DNA of 64,000 bases from Rubrivivax sp. (GTDB lineage Bacteria; Pseudomonadota; Gammaproteobacteria; Burkholderiales; Burkholderiaceae_C): the NCBI GenBank assembly GCA_030653385.1, contig JAURZM010000057.1, forward strand, positions 48,419 through 112,418, read 5' to 3'. The notes beneath the pieces were generated by a model. The model saw only the letters and a program-made list of their open reading frames with translations, searched no databases and was not told the origin of the DNA. Positions 58,543 through 64,000 of the stretch are shown one piece after another (positions within the stretch are counted from its first letter, which is position 1; each line of letters begins with the position of its first letter). A program made the position numbers and the translations under genes.

Positions 58543-60156
58543 TCAGGCCAGTTTCACGTCGCGGCCGCTGAGCCCGCGCGCCAATTGCGTGGCCAGCTTG
58601 TTGACCAGGCCATAGACCGACAGCTGCGGGTTGGCACCGATGCTGGTGGGAAACAGCGAGCCGTCGTGTACCGACAGGTTTTCGACCTGCCAGTGCCGGC
58701 CGTCGGGCCGCACCACGCCCAGTGCGGGCCTGCCGGCCATGCCGCAGCCGCCCATCACGTGGGCGCTGAGCACGCGTGTCAGGTAGGGCTGCATGCGCAA
58801 ACTGGCGATGCCTGTCTTGGCCTGCGCCCAGCTGCTGTACCAGTCGCTTTCTTCGTGCAGGGCCGTGGCACGCTGGGCGCCGGCGGCGAACTGGATCTCG
58901 ACCATGCTCAGCAGCGCACGGCGCGCCCCGTCCATCACGAAAGGGGTCAAGGCGTAGTCCAGCACCGGTGACCCGTCGCCGCGCAGCTTGACCTGACCGC
59001 CGGGGGACTGCTCGTGAAAGCCGTCGCGCAGCAGGGCGAGCAGGCCCTGGATGTGCGGAAACTGCTTCAGCATGTCGGCCTGTGCCTGGCCAAAACCGGT
59101 CATGGCGACGGCGGAGATCAGCGGGTACAGCGGCGGTGCTTCGACCTTGTAGCCGATGGGCCCGTCGATGGGCTGCGTTTCCAGGAAGTGGTCGCTGTAG
59201 ATGGTCTGCGGCGCGCCGTCCCACGCGTGGATGGGCTCGGCAAAGACCGCCGTGGAAGCCACGGTCGGGTGCAAAAAGGTGCGGCTGCCCAGGCGTTTGT
59301 GCGGGTCAGGCACACCGGAGCGCATCAGCAGTGCGGGCGAATTGATGGCGCCGCCCGCGACCACGAAGTGGCGTGCCTGCACCCGCGTGCCAGCGCCGGC
59401 TTCTTGCCCACCGTTGATGGCCACCGGCACGCAGAGGACGGCGCTGACCTTGCCCTGCTGCAGTTCCAGGCGTTCGGCGCGCATCTGCACCAGCAAGGTG
59501 GCACCGCGATCCAGCGCAGCGGGAATCGTCGTCACCAGCATCGACTGTTTGGCATTGGTCGGGCAACCCAGGCCGCAGGAACCCAGGTTCCAGCAAGCCT
59601 TGACGTTGCGCAGGATGGCAGGCGCTTCGTAGCCCAGACGCGCTGCGCCCACCTTCAGCATCTGGTTGTTGGCGTTGGGCGGCACCAGCCAGGGGCTGAC
59701 GCTCAGCCTCTGTTCGGCCTGCAGGAACCAGGGCGACAGCGCCTGGTCGGTCATCTCCGGCAGTTCAAAGTGTTGCCGCCAGTGGTCCAGCGTGGCGCTG
59801 GGTGTGCGGAAGGAACTGGTCCAGTTGACGGTGGTCGAGCCCCCGACACAGCGGCCCTGCAGGATGCTGATGGCCTTGTCGGCCGTCTTGCGGCCGTTGC
59901 TCTCTTGGTAGAGCATGCTGTAGGCCTCGGACTCGAGCTGGCGGAAGTCGCTGCTGCTCTTCAACGGCCCTTCTTCGATCATCACCACCGACAGGCCGGC
60001 GGCGGTGAGCAGTTCGGCCGTGATGCCGGCACCGGCGCCCGTGCCGACGATGGCCACGTCGCAGTTCAGGGTCGCCGGCGCGGGGCCGTGCGGGCCGCCA
60101 TGGACTTTCCAGCCCCGCGCCAGACCGCTGCGGATGGGGTCCTCGATGCTGCTCAT
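58543..60156 (-). CDS. GMC-family FAD oxidoreductase
   Basis: FAD-dependent oxidoreductase of 537 residues. The FAD site is VAIVGTGAGAGITAELLTAA; GRCVGGSTTVNWTSSFRTP follows, then NLGSCGLGCPTNAKQSML, and the C-terminal active-site region SAHVMGGCGMAGRPALG with NPQLSVYGLVNKLA. This form resembles long-chain alcohol or steroid oxidases and dehydrogenases. It overlaps the upstream small gene by four bases (ATGA), as GMC dehydrogenases do with their small subunits. Substrate unknown. Confidence 0.9.
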   Translation of the reverse strand: MSSIEDPIRSGLARGWKVHGGPHGPAPATLNCDVAIVGTGAGAGITAELLTAAGLSVVMIEEGPLKSSSDFRQLESEAYSMLYQESNGRKTADKAISILQGRCVGGSTTVNWTSSFRTPSATLDHWRQHFELPEMTDQALSPWFLQAEQRLSVSPWLVPPNANNQMLKVGAARLGYEAPAILRNVKACWNLGSCGLGCPTNAKQSMLVTTIPAALDRGATLLVQMRAERLELQQGKVSAVLCVPVAINGGQEAGAGTRVQARHFVVAGGAINSPALLMRSGVPDPHKRLGSRTFLHPTVASTAVFAEPIHAWDGAPQTIYSDHFLETQPIDGPIGYKVEAPPLYPLISAVAMTGFGQAQADMLKQFPHIQGLLALLRDGFHEQSPGGQVKLRGDGSPVLDYALTPFVMDGARRALLSMVEIQFAAGAQRATALHEESDWYSSWAQAKTGIASLRMQPYLTRVLSAHVMGGCGMAGRPALGVVRPDGRHWQVENLSVHDGSLFPTSIGANPQLSVYGLVNKLATQLARGLSGRDVKLA

Positions 60157-60677
60157 GCGGTGGGCCCCGTGTTCAGCACGCGCTGCCCCGGGTAGCCCAT
60201 GGCCGACCAGGTGGAGTTGTCGGCAAAGTAGGCCGCATTGGTCAGCTCGCGCAGCCCCTGGTAGGCCTGCTGCCGAAGCGAAACCGAGGACAGGCGCATG
60301 GACTGCAAGGCGGCGCTGACCTGCGGCACCGTGGCGGTGGCCCAGTCTGCGGTGAGGCCCACCAATGCCAGGCGCCCCGGCGCACTGCCGGCGATGGTGA
60401 TCAGCTCATCGACTTCAGCCTGCACATGCGGTGGCATGCCGGCAATCGTGAGTTCCACGCGGGCCAGGTGCGCCTGCAGGGCCTGCGCCAGGGCTTGGGG
60501 TTCCTGCGGCAGCATCGGGCCAAGGACGGCTTGCGCCAAGGAAGTGAACAGCTGGCGTCCGGTTGGCGTGAGCTGTCCGGCTTTGCGCCCCGGCTGAAGC
60601 AGGGCCAAAGTGCCGCCGACCAGCGCCAACAGGACACCACCGGTGATGCCCACTGTCAGGAGGGTGCGTCGTTTCAT
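60153..60677 (-). CDS. Tat-type small partner of the GMC oxidoreductase
   Basis: Protein of 174 residues beginning MKRRTLLTVGITGGVLLALV, a twin-Arg-like signal followed by one hydrophobic helix. The rest is helical and resembles gluconate 2-dehydrogenase subunit 3-type proteins (TSLAQAVLGPMLPQ, LRELTNAAYFADNSTWSAMG, then YPGQRVL). In such systems the small subunit carries the flavoprotein across the membrane. The four-base overlap with the GMC gene supports a complex. Confidence 0.8.
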   Translation of the reverse strand: MKRRTLLTVGITGGVLLALVGGTLALLQPGRKAGQLTPTGRQLFTSLAQAVLGPMLPQEPQALAQALQAHLARVELTIAGMPPHVQAEVDELITIAGSAPGRLALVGLTADWATATVPQVSAALQSMRLSSVSLRQQAYQGLRELTNAAYFADNSTWSAMGYPGQRVLNTGPTA

Positions 60678-60752
60678 GATCAGCAGTGTTGCATCATTGG
60701 CAACCCGGGCCCTAGAGGGGCTCGACTAACGGAACTGCGCCGACCCGTGCCG

Positions 60753-61466
60753 ATGACCGAGCCCACATCGAACTTGAGTGCTGACCTGATCCTGCGCAGC
60801 CTGCAGCAGGTGGAGGCCGAGCGCGTACTGCGTGCGGCAGACCCTGAGCTGGCGGCGCGGGTGGTGGCCGTGAAGAAGTTTCAGCACGCAAGGTTCGAAC
60901 ACACCTACGCTGACCTGATGGCCGACAAGCGCTACGGTGCAGCCACCCACTTTTTTCTGGAAGACCTGTACGGGCCCGGTGACTTCGCTCACCGCGACGC
61001 ACAGTTCGCTCGCATCGTGCCGGCACTGGTTCGCCTGTTTCCGCGCAACATCGTGGCCACGGTGTCGGATCTGGCTGTGTTGCATGCGCTGTCCGAACAG
61101 TTGGACACGGCCATGGCGCAGGTCATCCACAAGGACGATGTGGGTGCATCGGCCTACAGCGATGCGTGGCGCAAGGTGGGCCAGCCCGCCCAGCGTGAAC
61201 AACAGATCGCGCTGATGGTGGGCATCGGCACGGCACTGGATCGCTACACGCGGAACCCCCTGCTCCGGCACAGCCTTCGCCTGATGCGCGCGCCGGCGCA
61301 GGCTGCAGGGCTGGGTGCCCTGCAGCGTTTTCTGGAGTCAGGCTTCGACACTTTTCGCGCCATGCGCGGTGCCGACACTTTTCTGAACACCATCGCGCAG
61401 CGTGAGCGCGGCCTGGCCGCCTTGCTGTTTGACGGCGGCGAGGTCAGTCTGAGAGAGGTAGCCTGA
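60753..61466 (+). CDS. conserved protein of unknown function
   Basis: Cytoplasmic, mostly helical protein of 237 residues. ADKRYGAATHFFLEDLYGPG and DAQFARIVPALVRLFPRNIV are striking conserved-looking stretches; the end reads QRERGLAALLFDGGEVSLRE. I recognise the pattern as one seen in betaproteobacterial proteins but know no function. It stands between the GMC pair and the acyl-CoA ligase gene, transcribed with the latter. Confidence 0.7.
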   Translation: MTEPTSNLSADLILRSLQQVEAERVLRAADPELAARVVAVKKFQHARFEHTYADLMADKRYGAATHFFLEDLYGPGDFAHRDAQFARIVPALVRLFPRNIVATVSDLAVLHALSEQLDTAMAQVIHKDDVGASAYSDAWRKVGQPAQREQQIALMVGIGTALDRYTRNPLLRHSLRLMRAPAQAAGLGALQRFLESGFDTFRAMRGADTFLNTIAQRERGLAALLFDGGEVSLREVA

Positions 61467-61573
61467 CAGCAGTCGCTGGATGGGCATTGATATCGAGTGC
61501 ACGCCCCGTCGTTAGGACAAGTCCCATATCGCTGAGGACCTGGGCCGGGCGACGATGCAGGCCCTTCAATGCC

Positions 61574-63271
61574 ATGCAAGCTACCGTGCGGACACCCTGG
61601 CTCGAACAATACCCACCCGGCGTGCCGGCACAGGCCGACGTGCTGGCTTACCGAAGCCTGAACGATCTTCTTGAGTCGGCCTTTCGAAAGTACGGCAAAC
61701 GCGATGCGCTTTGTTGCATGGACAGCCGGCTGACCTTCCGTGATGTGGACGAATTGTCGGCCGCGTTTGGCGCCTGGCTGCAGAGCCTGGGCTTTGAACA
61801 CGGCACACGCGTCGCGGTGATGATGCCCAACGTGCCGCAGTACATGGTGGCCATTGCGGCGATCCTGCGCGCGGGTCATGTGGTCGTCAACGTGAACCCG
61901 CTGTACACGGCGCGTGAGTTGCAGCACCAGCTGCAGGACAGCGGCGCCAAGGTCATCATCGTGCTGGAGAACTTCGCCCATACGCTGGAAGAAGTGCTCA
62001 CGCGAACGGACGTGCAGCACGTCGTGCTGGCATCGATGGGCGAATTGTTGGGGTTCTGGCGCGGCCGGTTGGTGAACTTTGCCGTGCGCCATGTGCGCAA
62101 GATGGTCCCTGAGTTTGCGCTGCCACTCGACGAAGGTCGGACGGTGACGCGGTTCTCGGATGCCGTGGCAGCGGGCAGTCGGATGCCGATGCGCCGCGTC
62201 GATGTTTCTGCAGACGATGTGGCGTTCCTGCAGTACACGGGCGGCACCACCGGTGTGTCGAAAGGCGCTACCTTGCTGCATCGCAACGTGGTGGCCAACA
62301 TCATGCAGTGCGAGGCCTGGTTCAAGCCCATGCTCGACAAGGTGGGTGATCAGCAATTGACGGTGGTGTGCGCCTTGCCGCTGTATCACATCTTCGCCTT
62401 GACCATCTGCGCACTGATGGGCGCGCATTTCGGGGCGATGAATCTGCTGATCCCCAACCCGCGCGACATCCCGGGATTGGTGAACACGCTTTCCAAGCAC
62501 CGGGTGAACATGTTCCCGGCCGTCAACACCTTGTTCAATGCACTGGCCAACGACCCCGACTTTGGCCGCCTGGACTTCTCAGGCTTGGTGGTCTCCAACG
62601 GCGGTGGCATGGCAGTCCAACGCGCCACGGCAGAGAAATGGTTGAAGGTGACCGGTTGCCCAGTTGTCGAGGGTTATGGGTTGTCGGAAACTTCTCCGGT
62701 TGCCACGAGCAACCGGCTGGACGTGCACGAGTTCAGCGGCACCATCGGCTTGCCCGTGCCAAGCACGGAGATTGCCATCCGCGACGACGATGGCCGCGAT
62801 GTGCCCGTTGGGGAATCGGGCGAGATCTGCATTCGTGGGCCTCAGGTCATGGCCGGATACTGGCAACGACCCGATGAAACGGCAAAAGTCATGACGTCTG
62901 ACGGTTTCTTCAAGTCAGGGGACGTCGGTGTGATGGACGAGCGCGGTTTCATCCGCATCGTCGATCGCAAGAAAGACATGATCCTGGTTTCCGGCTTCAA
63001 TGTTTACCCGACCGAGATCGAGCAGGTCGTGAGCCTCCACCCTGGCGTGCTGGAATGCGCCGCCGTGGGCATCGCAGACGAAAAGTCGGGCGAAGCGGTC
63101 AAGTTGTTCGTCGTGAAGAACGACAGCACGCTGTCGGAGGACGACATCAGCAGTTACTGCCGCGACAACTTCACCGCCTACAAGCGGCCGAAGTACATCG
63201 AGTTTCGCGATGAACTGCCCAAGAGCAATGTGGGCAAGATCCTGCGGCGGGAGTTGCGCACGACCGCATGA
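61574..63271 (+). CDS. fadD: long-chain fatty acid--CoA ligase (FadD type)
   Basis: ATP-dependent acyl-CoA synthetase of 565 residues. The AMP motif is QYTGGTTGVSKGATLLH; GYGLSETSPVA is the A5 region, DGFFKSGDVGVMDERGFIRI the A7/A8 hinge region, and PKSNVGKILRREL holds the catalytic Lys. The length and text fit FadD. I start at MQATVRTPWL; an upstream ATG at 61487 would add 29 unlikely residues. It activates fatty acids for beta-oxidation. Confidence 0.93.
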   Translation: MQATVRTPWLEQYPPGVPAQADVLAYRSLNDLLESAFRKYGKRDALCCMDSRLTFRDVDELSAAFGAWLQSLGFEHGTRVAVMMPNVPQYMVAIAAILRAGHVVVNVNPLYTARELQHQLQDSGAKVIIVLENFAHTLEEVLTRTDVQHVVLASMGELLGFWRGRLVNFAVRHVRKMVPEFALPLDEGRTVTRFSDAVAAGSRMPMRRVDVSADDVAFLQYTGGTTGVSKGATLLHRNVVANIMQCEAWFKPMLDKVGDQQLTVVCALPLYHIFALTICALMGAHFGAMNLLIPNPRDIPGLVNTLSKHRVNMFPAVNTLFNALANDPDFGRLDFSGLVVSNGGGMAVQRATAEKWLKVTGCPVVEGYGLSETSPVATSNRLDVHEFSGTIGLPVPSTEIAIRDDDGRDVPVGESGEICIRGPQVMAGYWQRPDETAKVMTSDGFFKSGDVGVMDERGFIRIVDRKKDMILVSGFNVYPTEIEQVVSLHPGVLECAAVGIADEKSGEAVKLFVVKNDSTLSEDDISSYCRDNFTAYKRPKYIEFRDELPKSNVGKILRRELRTTA

Positions 63272-63406
63272 GCGATTTCTCCGACTCTGGGGCGCGGGGT
63301 TTCTGTCTCTGCAGCCAGTCGATGCGGTTCAAGGAATAGGCAGAAGAAACCGATTCACGAAATCGGGCTACGCAACGGTAAACAAAACAGGAAACGAAAT
63401 GGGAAA

Positions 63407-63440
63407 CGGGCCCGGTTCAATTGAACCGGGCCCGCTTCTT
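63407..63440. terminator. palindromic terminator between fadD and the rRNA genes
   Basis: A perfect 28-bp palindrome (63407-63434) with T-rich flanks on both strands: CTTCTTTT on the plus side, TTTCCCATTT on the minus side. It ends the rRNA operon on the minus strand and may also end fadD transcription. Confidence 0.85.
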
Positions 63441-63447
63441 TTAAATA

Positions 63448-63561
63448 GCCTGACAATGTCCTACTTTCACACGGGAACCCGCACTATCATCGGCGCAAAG
63501 GCGTTTCACTGTCCTGTTCGGGATGGGAAGGAGTGGGACCACCTTGCTATGGTCATCAGGC
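63448..63561 (-). rRNA. rrf: 5S ribosomal RNA
   Basis: About 114 bases. On the minus strand it begins GCCTGATGACCATAGCAAGG, includes CCCATCCCGAACAGG and GAAACGCC, and ends ATTGTCAGGC, so the two ends pair as the terminal helix. The sequence type is betaproteobacterial. Confidence 0.95.
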
Positions 63562-63692
63562 TTGACTGGTTGCCACGTCGTCATTCAGACGCCGCAGCGA
63601 ATTCATAGAGTCTAAATCAGTTTGATTGCGTACCTTGGCATAACTGAAACTCGAACCACAGCGCCTGTCGGCAGCTGTTCGTCAAAGTTATA
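63562..63692 (-). other. 23S-5S internal spacer
   Basis: About 131 bases between the 3' end of 23S and the 5' end of 5S, relatively AT-rich, with no tRNA. It would be removed during rRNA processing. Confidence 0.7.
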
Positions 63693-64000
63693 GGGTCAAG
63701 CCTCACGAGCAATTAGTACTGGTCAGCTTAACGCATTACTGCGCTTCCACACCCAGCCTATCAACGTCCTGGTCTCGAACGACTCTTCAGGGGGCTCAAG
63801 GCCCCGGCAAGACTCATCTTGAGACGAGTTTCCCGCTTAGATGCTTTCAGCGGTTATCTCTTCCGCACTTAGCTACTCGGCTATGCCACTGGCGTGACAA
63901 CCGATGCACCAGAGGTGCGTCCACTCCGGTCCTCTCGTACTAGGAGCAGGCTCTCTCAATCTTGCAGCGCCCACGGAAGATAGGGACCAAACTGTCTCAC
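63693..64000 (-). rRNA. rrl: 23S ribosomal RNA, 3' part only
   Basis: The minus strand reads GTACTAATTGCTCGTGAGGC at the end, preceded by CGCAGTAATGCGTTAAGCTG, the conserved 3' end of 23S rRNA. Further in, CTAGTACGAGAGGACCGGAG is the sarcin-ricin loop. The rest of the gene continues beyond the right edge. The 3' boundary is placed by comparison with E. coli. Confidence 0.95.

Noticed and set aside
63562..63692. tRNA in the 23S-5S spacer
   Set aside because: No T-loop or acceptor-stem pattern is present; the spacer has no cloverleaf I could draw.

Overview
The window looks like the chromosome of a high-GC betaproteobacterium of the order Burkholderiales, most likely Comamonadaceae or the neighbouring Rubrivivax/Leptothrix/Ideonella group. 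The evidence is the very high GC with strong third-position bias, the 5S rRNA sequence, the gene neighbourhoods (corC-lnt, glyQ-glyS-gmhB-plsC, dksA-(STAS-like)-hslV-hslU), a betaproteobacterial-type DksA with a reduced zinc finger, and the dispersed intergenic repeats. This assignment is read from gene order and protein character only; no search was run.

Layout. 0-4 kb: edge of a beta carbonic anhydrase, a DUF6438-type lipoprotein and a secreted reprolysin-like metalloprotease with a dockerin-like end. 4-7 kb: isovaleryl-CoA dehydrogenase, its MerR-type regulator LiuR with a visible operator, and a divergent metallo-beta-lactamase-fold hydrolase. 7-11 kb: YgjP-like peptidase, an OmpA-family porin and a surface lipoprotein with Ig-like plus ice-binding-like (DUF3494) domains. 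11-21 kb: plsC, gmhB, glyS, glyQ and lnt, corC, split by a divergent transporter/N-acyl-D-amino-acid deacylase pair. 21-28 kb: queuosine-precursor-type transporter, CobW/ZNG1-type GTPase, dksA, an unknown STAS-like protein, and the HslVU protease flanked by inverted copies of a dispersed repeat. 28-31 kb: aldo/keto reductase and AMP nucleosidase.

30.5-40.3 kb is the most unusual block. A 2022-residue repeat protein with a PEP-CTERM-like tail is followed, with an ATGA overlap, by two small related membrane/coiled-coil proteins. A 940-residue SARP-type regulator lies upstream, and two 7-bp direct repeats with an 11-bp period lie in between. 40-50 kb: MFS transporter, EF-G-like GTPase, then a Fur-boxed iron uptake operon (tonB, exbB, exbD, siderophore receptor, DUF1513 protein), and an aldo/keto reductase.

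50-52.2 kb is small-gene territory. It holds a short HTH protein with a promoter almost on its start codon, a 48-bp dyad covering a promoter that leads to a strong terminator about 250 bp on, three tiny ORFs and a repeat copy. 52-58 kb: DUF2855 protein, HDOD protein, YqaA-type membrane protein, and phenylalanine/tyrosine degradation (Lrp-type regulator, hppD, phhA). 57.6-63.3 kb: lipase-like hydrolase, GMC oxidoreductase with a Tat-type small partner, an unknown protein and a FadD-type acyl-CoA ligase, which together could form an ester/fatty-alcohol route. The right edge holds a 5S gene and the 3' part of a 23S gene on the minus strand, fenced off by a palindromic terminator. I saw no tRNA, CRISPR array, insertion sequence or integrase.
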